The notes under the pieces were generated by a model. It saw nothing but the letters and a program-made list of their open reading frames with translations, did no database searches and had not been told where the DNA came from. This document shows, piece after piece, positions 9,234 through 18,072 of a stretch of 64,000 nt of DNA. Numbering within the stretch: the first letter of the stretch is position 1; each line of letters opens with the position of its first letter. The position numbers were made by a program, and so were the translations under genes. This stretch comes from an uncultured Gammaproteobacteria bacterium (lineage in GTDB: Bacteria > Pseudomonadota > Gammaproteobacteria > JAADHQ01): the NCBI GenBank assembly GCA_947258755.1, contig CAMYJO010000001.1:1-64000 (forward strand), written 5' to 3'.

Positions 9234-9785
9234 TCAGAACAAGGATTTGATCTTGGCTTCTATCTCAGGATGGGCAAAGTCACGACCACCTGTAGCGCGA
9301 TACACAACCCTGCCTTGTTTGTCGAGAATATAACTGGAAGGCAGGCCCTTGACGCCAAATGCAGCAGACACCTTACTGTCAGGGTCAAACAGGATAGGAA
9401 ATGTCGGGATGGTCTTCAACTGCCCCATGAATTCGAATACCCGCTCTTCATCTTCCCATTGATTAATGGCCAGCATCACAAATGGCTTTCCCTTGAGTTT
9501 CAGATAGAGCTTTTCCAGTGACGGCATTTCACGGATACACGGAGGACACCAGGTACCCCAGAAGTTAATCAACACCACCTTACCCCTGTACTGTTTTAGT
9601 GTATGCGTATCCTCATCCATATCCAGCAATTTAAAATCAGGTGCAGGCATTGGCTTCGCGAGTTGCGTGAGCTTGTAATCATTGATCGATGCCTGCTGCT
9701 CGGCTGCAGTAGCATTGATCGGCAATAATGCGGTCAATAGTAAAAACAGATAACGATTATGGTGTCGCAGGCTTAACAGGCGCAC
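9234..9785 (-). CDS. TlpA/ResA-type thiol-disulfide oxidoreductase, exported
   Basis: The thioredoxin-fold domain carries WGTWCPPC, the CPPC motif of TlpA/ResA proteins, and a cis-Pro segment (GLPSSYILD). These proteins reduce cytochrome c apoprotein or other envelope thiols. I chose the GTG at 9785: it follows AAGGGG at good spacing and gives an N-terminal signal peptide (RYLFLLLTALLPINATA), while an upstream ATG at 9851 would place 22 charged residues before it. The gene overlaps the end of the preceding gene by 29 bases, so the two are probably translationally coupled. Length (183 residues) is normal for the family. Confidence 0.82.
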   Translation of the reverse strand: MRLLSLRHHNRYLFLLLTALLPINATAAEQQASINDYKLTQLAKPMPAPDFKLLDMDEDTHTLKQYRGKVVLINFWGTWCPPCIREMPSLEKLYLKLKGKPFVMLAINQWEDEERVFEFMGQLKTIPTFPILFDPDSKVSAAFGVKGLPSSYILDKQGRVVYRATGGRDFAHPEIEAKIKSLF

Positions 9786-10317
9786 ATTGCATCCCCTTGA
9801 TTTCGTGGTTATAGGTTTTTCCTTCACGACTCCATGAATAACTGAGATCAAATTTTTCTCCCGGCTTCAGTGCGATGGTAGTGAAACCCTGCATCCAGTC
9901 ACCTTCATCAAAGGTCTGCGCATCAGCCAGTAACAGCCAGCGAAATCCGACACCCTTGGCGCTCCACTCTTTGATCCATTCTGATTTCAGTTTGAATTTG
10001 TGCTCGACACCGCCGCCAGTGCGTACGCGCCATTCGGGCAGGCGATAGGATACCGGTGACTTGGTACGATTTTTGACAATCGTACCGAACATACAATAAC
10101 GACTAATCTCCTCAACCACATCAGTAGGCAGACCACGCGCGAAAAATACCGCACGTGCATAATCCGCATTCACCTGCACAAGCTCCAGACTAAAACCCTG
10201 TTCATTCATTGTCCATTTAGAAGGACCTGAATCCGGATTCTTGCTGCGCTGCTCAGCCGACATGGCTATACAGGAAGCCATTAGTAACGAGAAAAAACAA
10301 AGGATGGTACGCGTCAT
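9757..10317 (-). CDS. Conserved exported protein of unknown function
   Basis: The 186-residue protein starts with a typical signal sequence (MTRTILCFFSLLMASCIAMSA). The LMASC stretch could also be read as a weak lipobox. The mature part is rich in beta-prone, aromatic sequence (WMQGFTTIALKPGEKFDLSYSW) and has two cysteines, one in SRYCMFGT and one near the end in GMQCAP. I do not recognise the family. It is the first gene of a two-gene unit with the TlpA-like protein, so a substrate or partner role in envelope thiol chemistry or metal handling is possible but unproven. Confidence 0.6.
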   Translation of the reverse strand: MTRTILCFFSLLMASCIAMSAEQRSKNPDSGPSKWTMNEQGFSLELVQVNADYARAVFFARGLPTDVVEEISRYCMFGTIVKNRTKSPVSYRLPEWRVRTGGGVEHKFKLKSEWIKEWSAKGVGFRWLLLADAQTFDEGDWMQGFTTIALKPGEKFDLSYSWSREGKTYNHEIKGMQCAPVKPATP

Positions 10318-10374
10318 AATATTTTCACATTCAATGAGAAATGCTACTGCCTGATGTTATCGCTGTTCGCTGAT

Positions 10375-10401
10375 AGTAACAAGCTATCGATAGCCGTTAC
10401 T
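10375..10401. promoter_or_regulatory. Extended inverted repeat between divergent genes
   Basis: AGTAAC-AA-GCTATC joined to GATAGC-C-GTTACT forms a 27-base dyad in the 186-bp gap between the exported-protein gene (minus) and hypE (plus). Its central 12 bases, GCTATCGATAGC, are a perfect palindrome. A dimeric regulator site between divergent promoters fits the position; no known operator consensus was recognised. Confidence 0.4.
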
Positions 10402-10503
10402 AATAACGAATATTGCTTTGTTCAGCAATAACACGCGACTGAACTATAAAATATATAGCATTAGTTGATTTTGCTACCTAAAAAGATGATAACCTTTATA
10501 CCC

Positions 10504-11502
10504 ATGGATCATCAATACATTACGCTTGCGCATGGCAACGGCGGCCGTCTGATGCGAGAACTGATTGAAGAAATCTTTGCCCGCCACCTTGGCAACCCGG
10601 ATTTGAATACTCATGCGGATGCCGCCAGCCTGGCACAGATCAATGGCGAAATCATGATGACAACCGATGGCTTCAGCGTCCAGCCGCTGGAATTTCCCGG
10701 TGGTAATATCGGCTCTCTGGCTGTGCATGGCACCATTAACGACCTGGCCGTAGCCGGTGCCAAACCACTATATCTAAGCCTGAATGCCTTTATCGAAGAA
10801 GGCCTGGAGATTGCCTTGCTGGAGCGCATCATCAGTAGCCTGGCAAAGGCCGCCAGTCAGGCAGGGGTGAATGTTGTTGCCGGCGACACCAAGGTGCTCA
10901 GACGAGGAGAAGGCGGCGGCCTGTATCTTGCCACCACTGGCATCGGCGTGAAATGTATTTCCAACCTGAGCATGGACAGGATTCACCTCGGCGACCATAT
11001 TCTTGTCAGCGGACCCATTGGTGATCACGGCACTGCGGTCATGCTGGCGCGTGAACAGTTCGGACTACGCGGCGACCTGCAATCTGATGCCAACAGCGTA
11101 CTATCACTAACACGAGCGCTTGAAACTCTGGATGGCTTGCATTTCATGCGCGACCCAACGCGCGGTGGACTGGCCTCTGTCTTGCACGAAGTACATCAGT
11201 TTAGTGGCCTCGGCATACGCGTTCAACAACATCGCATACCGGTACGCGACCCGGTCAATGCCGTTTGCGAAATGCTCGGCTATGATCCACTGCAATTGGC
11301 TTGCGAAGGACGTGTCGTTGCCTTTGTTGACCCTGCCAGTTCAGAACAGGCTTTAAGCCTCTGGCAGAACACAGAGGATGGCGTTGATGCCGCTATCATC
11401 GGCTCTGTAGACAGTCAACAACGGGTCATCCTTGAAACCGAGCTCGGCGGTGAACGTATACTGGAAGAATTAGAAGATGAACCTTTACCACGAATTTGTT
11501 GA
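10504..11502 (+). CDS. hypE: Hydrogenase maturation protein HypE
   Basis: HypE dehydrates the thiocarboxamide made by HypF on its own C-terminal cysteine to a thiocyanate, the source of the CN- ligands of [NiFe]-hydrogenase. The sequence has the PurM-like motifs (LAHGNGGRLM near the start, TTDGFSV, VAGDTKV) and ends PRIC, the conserved C-terminal Pro-Arg-Ile-Cys with the modified cysteine. I use the ATG at 10504 (MDHQYITLAHG); a TTG at 10465 and an ATG at 10486 lie upstream in frame. Length 332 fits the family. No other hyp or hydrogenase gene lies within the window, which is unusual because hypE is normally in a hyp cluster. Confidence 0.9.
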   Translation: MDHQYITLAHGNGGRLMRELIEEIFARHLGNPDLNTHADAASLAQINGEIMMTTDGFSVQPLEFPGGNIGSLAVHGTINDLAVAGAKPLYLSLNAFIEEGLEIALLERIISSLAKAASQAGVNVVAGDTKVLRRGEGGGLYLATTGIGVKCISNLSMDRIHLGDHILVSGPIGDHGTAVMLAREQFGLRGDLQSDANSVLSLTRALETLDGLHFMRDPTRGGLASVLHEVHQFSGLGIRVQQHRIPVRDPVNAVCEMLGYDPLQLACEGRVVAFVDPASSEQALSLWQNTEDGVDAAIIGSVDSQQRVILETELGGERILEELEDEPLPRIC

Positions 11503-11551
11503 AATGAACATGGCTTGCTTTTTGAGTCTCGTCTGAACAGCAAATAACAGG

Positions 11552-13507
11552 CTAACTTTTACCCGACCCACCCTGCATTTTAGGTAATGCATCACACACG
11601 GCCTGATAGAATACTTCGGCGTCGCAAGACCCGTCACGAGCGGCCCGGAAACCTGCGGCTACGTGCGACTTCGTCTGCGTATCCTGTCCCGCATGCAAAG
11701 AGATGACTGGAACGAGACTGGCCGACGGGTCAGATTTAAGTTGCGCAATCATTTCGTCGACGCTCTTTTTCTGCATACTTGAACCAAGCATGACAATATC
11801 CGGACTGTACGACCTGATCAAACTGAGGCACTGCCCTGTATCTGTTGTTCCTATAAAATCCAAATCCGGCCTACTGATGACCAGGCGACGGACAAGATCC
11901 TGATTCATCATGTTATTGTCAACATACAACAGCGTACAGCGCTGCTTGTTGGCAGACGTTTCCAGCGAAGAGACCATGCGCACACCGATAGTATCAGTTT
12001 GAAGAACAGACATGGGCAACTCAATCTTGAATTCCGTCCCGACCCCCTGCCGACTGGATACATGTATTTGACCCTGCATTCTTTCAATCAACATATGACA
12101 AATGGAAAGGCCTATACCAGCACCCTGGTTTTTATATCCGCTGAGATGCATGTCGGTGAAAGGAATAAATAACTGATCAAGTTGTTCCTCGGCTAAACCC
12201 ACACCGGTATCACGTACCTGAAAGCTCATGAGTCCATCGGCATGATGCGTTTCAATATAAACATCACCACCCGCCTTGTTAAATTTAATGGCATTACTAA
12301 GCAGATTGCTAATGACCTGCTTTAAATGCAAGCTGTCTGCATCGACCATCAATGGCTCACCCTTATCGTAATTAAAATGCAGACTGATATTTTTCGCATT
12401 GGCAGAAGGCTTAATCAACCTGATACACTCATCACTGAGCTTATGTATATCAACTGGGGCAATAATCATCTCCAGACGACCGCTCTCAATGATCGATAGT
12501 TGTAAAATATCTGCGATCAATTGCTGTTGATATAAGGCCGCAGCATACAGGTCTTCCAGGTTTTCTTGCTGATCTTTGTTTAGCCGGGTCTGTCGCAACA
12601 ACTGGGCAAACCCCAGGATTGCATGTAATGGCGTACACAACTCATGATTCAGTCTGGACAGAAATTCAGTCTTACGATGATTTAGCTTTTCGAGCTCCTC
12701 CACTTTATCCAATAACTGCAATCTATTAGCCTTCTCTCTGTCACGCTCGATCTGAAAACTATGTTCAAGATCCTTATATCTGGATTGCAGTTCATTTATT
12801 TTTTTCTCGGCCATAGCCAGGTCGCTGACACTATCTTGATCAGCACCTATATTGAAATGTTGCGCAGTCATTTTAACGCCTCCTGAGCCTGACGGACGAT
12901 GTCGATAAATAAATATCAATATCGACATGATAATTGACACAAGCACTGCTAAACCAACAAGCCATGGCATCACCACTTGACGCCATTGTGTCTGCACTGA
13001 ATCAGAAGGGACATGGATTGACACGAGTGCATCCAGCGATGGCACATAGGAGAAAGCAGCCAACTGTTGTTGACCAGAACGAGATCGGTAAGTACCACTA
13101 TAATCCTGACGATTGGCAAACAATTCCGCTAGCCTTGCCGGATTTTCACTGCGGTCAACACTGCCATTGAATTGGCTACTGTCTGCATTCTGGCCACGTG
13201 TATCCATTATCGCCCTACCCTGCTCATCCAGCACGGATAAATAGGCGCCATGATAGGGGCTGCCGGCCCGCCTCCACAAATCATGCAGATGCATTAACAC
13301 ATCGTCAGCATGAATCTGTTTTGAATTTAGTTCGACATAGGATTTATACGTATGCGTCAGCGCCAGATTACTACTATTGATTTGCGACAGCATGGCACTG
13401 CGGCCGCCCGCATATAAAGTGTATCCGAACAGTAATACAGCAACGATGCCAATGAACGTTATCAGCAATAGTTTTTTTCCTGTCCCCTGTTTAAACACTT
13501 CGCGCAT
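11552..13507 (-). CDS. Membrane sensor histidine kinase with degenerate receiver domain
   Basis: Two membrane helices (about residues 9-32 and 177-200) enclose a periplasmic sensor region. A coiled linker (about 230-275), HisKA with phospho-acceptor His288 (NHELCTPLHA) and a HATPase domain follow (the N box lies in LLSNAIKFN, the G box in GAGIGLSIC). The last 120 residues resemble a receiver (LLYVDNNMMNQDLVRR), but the phospho-acceptor position in PDIVMLGSSM is Gly instead of Asp and the conserved Lys region reads AARDGSC, so it cannot be phosphorylated in the usual way. The start at 13507 follows GAGAGG; an ATG 58 codons upstream would add an unlikely leader. No partner regulator is adjacent. 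The signal is unknown. Confidence 0.85.
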   Translation of the reverse strand: MREVFKQGTGKKLLLITFIGIVAVLLFGYTLYAGGRSAMLSQINSSNLALTHTYKSYVELNSKQIHADDVLMHLHDLWRRAGSPYHGAYLSVLDEQGRAIMDTRGQNADSSQFNGSVDRSENPARLAELFANRQDYSGTYRSRSGQQQLAAFSYVPSLDALVSIHVPSDSVQTQWRQVVMPWLVGLAVLVSIIMSILIFIYRHRPSGSGGVKMTAQHFNIGADQDSVSDLAMAEKKINELQSRYKDLEHSFQIERDREKANRLQLLDKVEELEKLNHRKTEFLSRLNHELCTPLHAILGFAQLLRQTRLNKDQQENLEDLYAAALYQQQLIADILQLSIIESGRLEMIIAPVDIHKLSDECIRLIKPSANAKNISLHFNYDKGEPLMVDADSLHLKQVISNLLSNAIKFNKAGGDVYIETHHADGLMSFQVRDTGVGLAEEQLDQLFIPFTDMHLSGYKNQGAGIGLSICHMLIERMQGQIHVSSRQGVGTEFKIELPMSVLQTDTIGVRMVSSLETSANKQRCTLLYVDNNMMNQDLVRRLVISRPDLDFIGTTDTGQCLSLIRSYSPDIVMLGSSMQKKSVDEMIAQLKSDPSASLVPVISLHAGQDTQTKSHVAAGFRAARDGSCDAEVFYQAVCDALPKMQGGSGKS

Positions 13508-13846
13508 AAGCCTCTCAATCCTGTGCAGACTATTCGGATAATTAATTAAATTGTTAGTCACGGTAAACACGTATCCAGTCAGAACTCCTGCGACCTGAAG
13601 GTGTAGTACATAAGACAATACAAAGTGATGGATATTTGCGCTAGAATTGTCAACAATGATCAAGCTTGGCAAGTAGCGCATCCGGATTGCTGAGATTGCC
13701 TTACTGTTTTTAGTTTAGTGACTCGAACAAGACACAACCATGTCTTTGGGACTGAAATGACAATCGTTAACATTCACAAATTAAATGAGGGCGTAAAAAT
13801 GACATTTCTTTACATTTACCCTGTTTACTTTACTGTGGCATAACAC

Positions 13847-14377
13847 ATGGTCAAACCTTGCAAAACACTTGTCACACAATACGGGGCCTCACCACAAGGT
13901 CGCGTGATTGTGGTTGATATCAGCAGGCAATTATTAAGCCTGTATCAGGATGATAAATGTCTACATAGCTGGCCGGTATCGACCTCGGCACGCGGTAGTG
14001 GCAACCGCATGGATAGCCTACAGACACCCCTCGGCGCACACCGCATAGCCGAAAAAATCGGTGCTGACAGCCCGGCCAACACAATCTTTAAGGGACGACA
14101 GGACTGTGGTGAATTAGCCAATATTACTCAACGGCCAGAGCCAACAGGCGAAGACCTGATTACCAGTCGTATTCTGTGGCTCAAGGGTATCGAGCCTGGC
14201 AAGAACCTCGATGGCGACGTCGATAGCCAGCAACGTTACATCTATATACACGGCACGGCTGAAGAAGGTCTGATTGGACAAGCGGTATCACACGGCTGTA
14301 TTCGTATGCGCAATGCGGATGTGATCGAACTGTTTGCACTGGTCGACCCGGAAACACTGGTCTATATCACCGATTAG
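13847..14377 (+). CDS. L,D-transpeptidase (YkuD) domain protein
   Basis: The 176-residue protein is essentially one YkuD domain, with the motif IHGT (from residue 134) and catalytic SHGCIRMRN (Cys151). L,D-transpeptidases cross-link peptidoglycan 3-3 or attach lipoproteins, using a tetrapeptide donor. The N-terminus (VKPCKTLVTQYGASPQGRV) has no signal peptide or membrane anchor, which is unexpected for an enzyme that works in the periplasm; a start further upstream is blocked. Small signal-less YkuD proteins are known in this group of bacteria, so the start is probably right. It has its own promoter region and no evident operon partner. Confidence 0.82.
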   Translation: MVKPCKTLVTQYGASPQGRVIVVDISRQLLSLYQDDKCLHSWPVSTSARGSGNRMDSLQTPLGAHRIAEKIGADSPANTIFKGRQDCGELANITQRPEPTGEDLITSRILWLKGIEPGKNLDGDVDSQQRYIYIHGTAEEGLIGQAVSHGCIRMRNADVIELFALVDPETLVYITD

Positions 14378-14560
14378 CATAGCGCGACATGCCCGACCAC
14401 TTAACGACCATGATCAGTGCGTGCCACTATTTCTGCAGCCGTAAATAATACCCTCCGCAAAAAAAGCCAATAGAGACATAGCCCTAGCGGACTATGATGA
14501 ATCCGGCCGTGTCACATGCTAAAATGCTCGCATCGAAAATATAGAGCTTATATAGAAGTT

Positions 14561-14761
14561 ATGGATATAACCCTAAATGGCGAGCAACGTCAGCTACCGG
14601 ATCATTTCACTGCGGCCCAGCTGGTTGATTTACTTGAGTTAAGCGGCAAGCGCATGGCTATGGAGATTAACCGTGAAATTGTCCCACGCAGTACCTTCGC
14701 CGAGCATGTCATACGCGCGGGCGACCAAATTGAGATTGTCGGCGCCATTGGTGGCGGTTAA
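14561..14761 (+). CDS. thiS: Sulfur carrier protein ThiS
   Basis: The 66-residue protein has a ubiquitin-like fold and ends in the Gly-Gly tail (VGAIGGG) that is thiocarboxylated to carry sulfur into the thiazole ring of thiamine. I use the ATG at 14561 (MDITLNGEQ); an ATG at 14516 would add 15 basic residues absent in the family. It lies 24 bp before thiG, an obvious co-transcribed pair. No ThiF, ThiH or ThiO gene is in the window, and no TPP riboswitch was recognised in the 183-bp leader. Confidence 0.93.
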   Translation: MDITLNGEQRQLPDHFTAAQLVDLLELSGKRMAMEINREIVPRSTFAEHVIRAGDQIEIVGAIGGG

Positions 14762-14785
14762 TCGACGACACAGGATCAGAGACAC

Positions 14786-15598
14786 ATGAGCACACAAATA
14801 CAACAGCAAGGCAGCGCCAGCAAAGACCCCCTGGTCATTGATGGTATTGAATATCAGTCACGACTGCTGGTCGGCACCGCCAAGTATGAGAATTTACAGC
14901 AGGCCAAGCAGGCCATCGATATCAGCGGCGCCGAGATCATTACCATGGCAGTCCGACGTACCAATCTTGGTCAACAGGAAGGCGAACCCAACCTGCTCGA
15001 TATCCTGTCGCCGCAAGACTACACCTACCTGCCCAATACCGCAGGCTGTTACAGCGCCGATGATGCCGTGCGCACCTGTCGTCTGGCACGCGAACTGCTC
15101 GATGGCCATAGCCTGGTCAAACTCGAAGTCCTCGGCGATGAAAAAACACTGTTCCCGGATGTCGCAGAAACCTTCAAGGCCGCTGAAACTCTGATCAAGG
15201 AAGGCTTCAAGATCATGGTCTATACCAATGACGACCCGATTGCCGCCAAGCAGCTGGAGGAAATGGGCTGTGTTGCGGTCATGCCGCTGGCGGCACCGAT
15301 CGGCTCCGGCCTCGGCATACGCAACCCGTACAATATCGCCACCATCGTTGAAAATGCCGGCGTACCGATCCTGGTCGACGCCGGTGTTGGCACAGCCTCG
15401 GATGCGGCCATTGCCATGGAGCTGGGCTGTGACGGCCTGCTGATGCAAACCGCCATTGCCGGGGCCAGGGACCCATTATTAATGGCATCGGCAATGAAAA
15501 AGGCCGTACAGGCGGGACGCGAGGCCTACCATGCGGGACGCATCCCGAAGAAGCGTTATGCGACCGCATCTTCACCGGTGGATGGTCTGTTCTTCTAG
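14786..15598 (+). CDS. thiG: Thiazole synthase ThiG
   Basis: ThiG condenses deoxyxylulose 5-phosphate, dehydroglycine and the ThiS thiocarboxylate to the thiazole phosphate of thiamine, on a TIM barrel. Seen here: [15 protein letters not shown] at the start, TMAVRRTN with the conserved basic residues, the Schiff-base region LVKLEVLGD, and the phosphate-binding [11 protein letters not shown] and GARDP. Length (270) is full. It directly follows thiS. Confidence 0.95.
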   Translation: MSTQIQQQGSASKDPLVIDGIEYQSRLLVGTAKYENLQQAKQAIDISGAEIITMAVRRTNLGQQEGEPNLLDILSPQDYTYLPNTAGCYSADDAVRTCRLARELLDGHSLVKLEVLGDEKTLFPDVAETFKAAETLIKEGFKIMVYTNDDPIAAKQLEEMGCVAVMPLAAPIGSGLGIRNPYNIATIVENAGVPILVDAGVGTASDAAIAMELGCDGLLMQTAIAGARDPLLMASAMKKAVQAGREAYHAGRIPKKRYATASSPVDGLFF

Positions 15599-15637
15599 CC
15601 GTAAAATAATCTTACTGGTTGAAAAACAATGTGTATC

Positions 15638-15732
15638 ACCACGAAGGCGCGAAGTCACGAAGAAAACACATTCTGGATTTCCGCTCCTATTACGAAGGGG
15701 AGCATGTCTGGCAATGCCCTTCGTGCCTTAGC
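15638..15732. repeat. CACGAAGGC repeat element, copy 1
   Basis: CACCACGAAGGCGCGAAG at 15638-15655 and an inverted CCCTTCGTGCC near 15718-15728 bracket about 90 bases that carry no gene. A related element with the same ends occurs at 44829-44935. The element lies immediately before trmB, and a read-through frame from it into trmB would give a false 47-residue N-terminal extension. Confidence 0.5.
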
Positions 15733-15759
15733 TGTATCGAATCATGTTCACTACCCAGC

Positions 15760-16446
15760 ATGAGTCAAACTAAACACCGCCCCATCCGCAGTTTTGTCAA
15801 ACGTGAAGGCCGCATGACACAGGCTCAGCAGCATGCGCTTGAAGAACTACTTCCCAAGTATGGCATTGACGGTATTACTACCGTGCTTGATATGGATCAG
15901 TTGTTTCCGCGTCGCGCGCCGCGCTACCTGGAAATCGGTTTTGGCATGGGCACTTCATTGATTCAAATGCTTGAAGGCAATCCCGACAAAGATTATATCG
16001 GCATCGAAGTACATCGCCCTGGCGTTGGCAGTGTACTGATTAAGGCGGAAGAAAAAAAACTACAGAACCTGAAAGTTATTAATGAGGATGCCGTGCAGGT
16101 ATTACAGCAAGCGATACCTGAGAACAGCCTGGATGGTATCTACCTCTTTTTTCCCGATCCCTGGCCAAAAAAGAAACATTGCAAGCGGCGTATCGTGCAG
16201 CCGGGCTTTGTCGAACAGGTGCGCCGTTGTCTTAAGCCTGACGGCGTCTTCCACATCGCCACTGACTGGGAGGACTATGCCCAGCATATATTAAAGGTCA
16301 TGTCGTCAGCACAGGGGTTCAGCAACAGCACTGCTGACACACTCTATGCCGATAGGGGGCAACGACCTGAAACCAAATATGAACGGCGCGGTGTTGGCCT
16401 CGGGCATCGTGTCTGGGATATTGTTTTCAGGAAAACCGATAGCTAA
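15760..16446 (+). CDS. trmB: tRNA (guanine-N7-)-methyltransferase TrmB
   Basis: TrmB methylates G46 in the variable loop of tRNA using SAM. Visible are the family start (RPIRSFVKREGRMT), the SAM-binding YLEIGFGMG, the NEDA segment and the C-terminal FPDPWPKKKHCKRRIVQ, the TrmB signature. Length 228 is typical from the ATG at 15760. A longer frame from 15619 runs through the upstream repeat element and was rejected as start. It ends 26 bp from the convergent HD-GYP gene. Confidence 0.95.
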   Translation: MSQTKHRPIRSFVKREGRMTQAQQHALEELLPKYGIDGITTVLDMDQLFPRRAPRYLEIGFGMGTSLIQMLEGNPDKDYIGIEVHRPGVGSVLIKAEEKKLQNLKVINEDAVQVLQQAIPENSLDGIYLFFPDPWPKKKHCKRRIVQPGFVEQVRRCLKPDGVFHIATDWEDYAQHILKVMSSAQGFSNSTADTLYADRGQRPETKYERRGVGLGHRVWDIVFRKTDS

Positions 16447-16472
16447 TCTGGCACTGATAGAGCCCGCCTACA

Positions 16473-17615
16473 TCAGCCATACGGGTCTTGCTTGTACTGC
16501 TGCTGGATCGCCTCCACCTCAGCCTGATTATCGATCAGTGCGTACACACAGTCCTCGTCTAACTTGCTATTCAGCTGCTGCATCAACATCTCGAAGGCCT
16601 TTTCATTGGTCCAGGCCTCTTTATAAGGGCGCACACTCGTGAGTGCATCAAAAATATCGGCCACCGCAACAATACGCGCCTCAAGTGGAATCGCGTCACC
16701 CTGCAAGCCTTGCGGATAACCACTGCCATTCATGGCCTCATGATGGTATTCGGTTATATTGCGCAGGATATTGACATACTGAACGTCCTCAAACCCGAAA
16801 TTGGCCAATAGCCGGTCGACCATTTCCCGACCCAACACTGAATGTGTTTTCATGATCTCATATTCTTTTTCAGTCAAACGGCCGGCCTTAAGCAGGATGC
16901 TATCCGGTATGCTGACTTTGCCTATATCATGCAGCGGCGAGAATATGGCTACCTTTTCTATATACTCATCACTAAGATCGTACTTACCGGCAAGCTTTGT
17001 CGCAATCAGGCGAGCATAGCGAGACATCCTGTCATTATGTGAACCCGTATCCGGATCACGCTGCTGCACTATTTCTTCTGTCGTTTTCAGTGCCGCATTC
17101 ATAGCATAGGCACAGCTAAGCTCATTCATGACCATCAAAGAAATCATATGCCCGAACAGGTCCATTTGATGAAGTACCTTTTCTTCAAAAACATTTGCAT
17201 GGATAGAATTAAAAAACACAAAACCAAAGAAACTACCATGCTGATAGACCGGCATCGTGTAGCTGGCTGCAAACTTCATCTCTGCGATGCACCTTGTATG
17301 CGCATGACGGCCTGCGGAAAATATCTCCAGGTCATTAACCACTCGCGGCCTGCCTTGCTCCAGGATTTCGAGCAGTGATGGAGAATCCTTAAGGCGGGCA
17401 CGGTAATGCCTGAGTATATTTTCGCCATGACAGCTGGCGACAAAGGTTTTCAGCTCTTCGGTATCTTGTTCATATACTGCAATAGCGATGCGATCGATAA
17501 AATCAAAGGTGGTCGTAATGACTTCATGGATGCTGGTCAACTTGTCCTGCAAAGTCCCGTCATTATTCAATACCGCCAGGCTGTCCTGGTAATCGAACAG
17601 TTTTTTCAACATCAA
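16473..17615 (-). CDS. GAF-like and HD-GYP domain protein (probable c-di-GMP phosphodiesterase)
   Basis: HD-GYP enzymes hydrolyse c-di-GMP (to pGpG or GMP). The C-terminal half has the metal-binding HD (His229-Asp230 in PLHDIGKVSIPD), the HHEAMNGSGYP motif that stands for HHExxDGxGYP, and the downstream VAVADIFDALTS. Residues 20-165 are GAF-like (IHEVITTTFDFIDRIAIAVYEQ) and probably sense a small ligand. The GYP motif is complete, so activity is likely. The protein is soluble, with no membrane segment. It is a single gene. Together with the two GGDEF proteins of this window it points to active c-di-GMP control. Confidence 0.88.
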   Translation of the reverse strand: MMLKKLFDYQDSLAVLNNDGTLQDKLTSIHEVITTTFDFIDRIAIAVYEQDTEELKTFVASCHGENILRHYRARLKDSPSLLEILEQGRPRVVNDLEIFSAGRHAHTRCIAEMKFAASYTMPVYQHGSFFGFVFFNSIHANVFEEKVLHQMDLFGHMISLMVMNELSCAYAMNAALKTTEEIVQQRDPDTGSHNDRMSRYARLIATKLAGKYDLSDEYIEKVAIFSPLHDIGKVSIPDSILLKAGRLTEKEYEIMKTHSVLGREMVDRLLANFGFEDVQYVNILRNITEYHHEAMNGSGYPQGLQGDAIPLEARIVAVADIFDALTSVRPYKEAWTNEKAFEMLMQQLNSKLDEDCVYALIDNQAEVEAIQQQYKQDPYG

Positions 17616-18013
17616 TTTTTACGCCTTGTTTATTATCGTCGATTTACTATAGATAGCGGCCCCGGCGGGTCAATTTTAAATACCCTCTGCTGTAAACGTG
17701 AACCGGGTCTCTGTCTGCATGTGATCCAGACAAGCCTTTCCCTGTATTCACCTTAAGGTTTACAATAGGCCCTGATATTTGTGCGTTTTCCGCTTATGTC
17801 TTTGTTATTATTGAATATTGTAAAATTCCAATGGGTCATGAGCAGCGCAGAGCCATAAAATAACTAGCACTTTTCCTTGTCTGGATACGGTAAAAAATGG
17901 TTCAATACGCAATCTTGTGGATCGGGCACGCACTTTCGATTGAAACCGATTTCAGCTTGTTAATTAAAAGCAGGCATCCAGGGTCATTCATAGAACAAGA
18001 CGATACATAACCT
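17616..18013. other. Spacer upstream of phosphoribulokinase; no gene seen
   Basis: This 398-bp stretch between the divergent HD-GYP and phosphoribulokinase genes holds promoters for both but no frame with family features. A LysR-type (CbbR) site is expected in such a place; no T-N11-A dyad that stands out was found by eye. Confidence 0.35.
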
Positions 18014-18055
18014 GGTAGTGACAACGCTCACTACCTGTACAGATTTTTTATTTTT
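18014..18055 (+). promoter_or_regulatory. Leader hairpin with T-rich tail before prk
   Basis: GGTAGTGA (18014-18021) pairs with TCACTACC (18028-18035) around a 6-base loop. It is followed after 7 bases by a TTTTTTATTTTTA run (18043-18055). It sits 18 bp before the phosphoribulokinase start codon and could act as a weak attenuator or mRNA-stability element. The spacing between stem and T run is wide for a classical terminator. Confidence 0.4.
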
Positions 18056-18072
18056 ATGCTTAGGAGTTAGGA

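Noticed and set aside
14378-14560. TPP riboswitch before thiS
   Set aside because: Neither the CTGAGA core nor the ACCCTTTGAACCTGA-like part was found.
15619-15759. N-terminal extension of TrmB with four cysteines
   Set aside because: The extension is the translated repeat element; the family start is at 15760.
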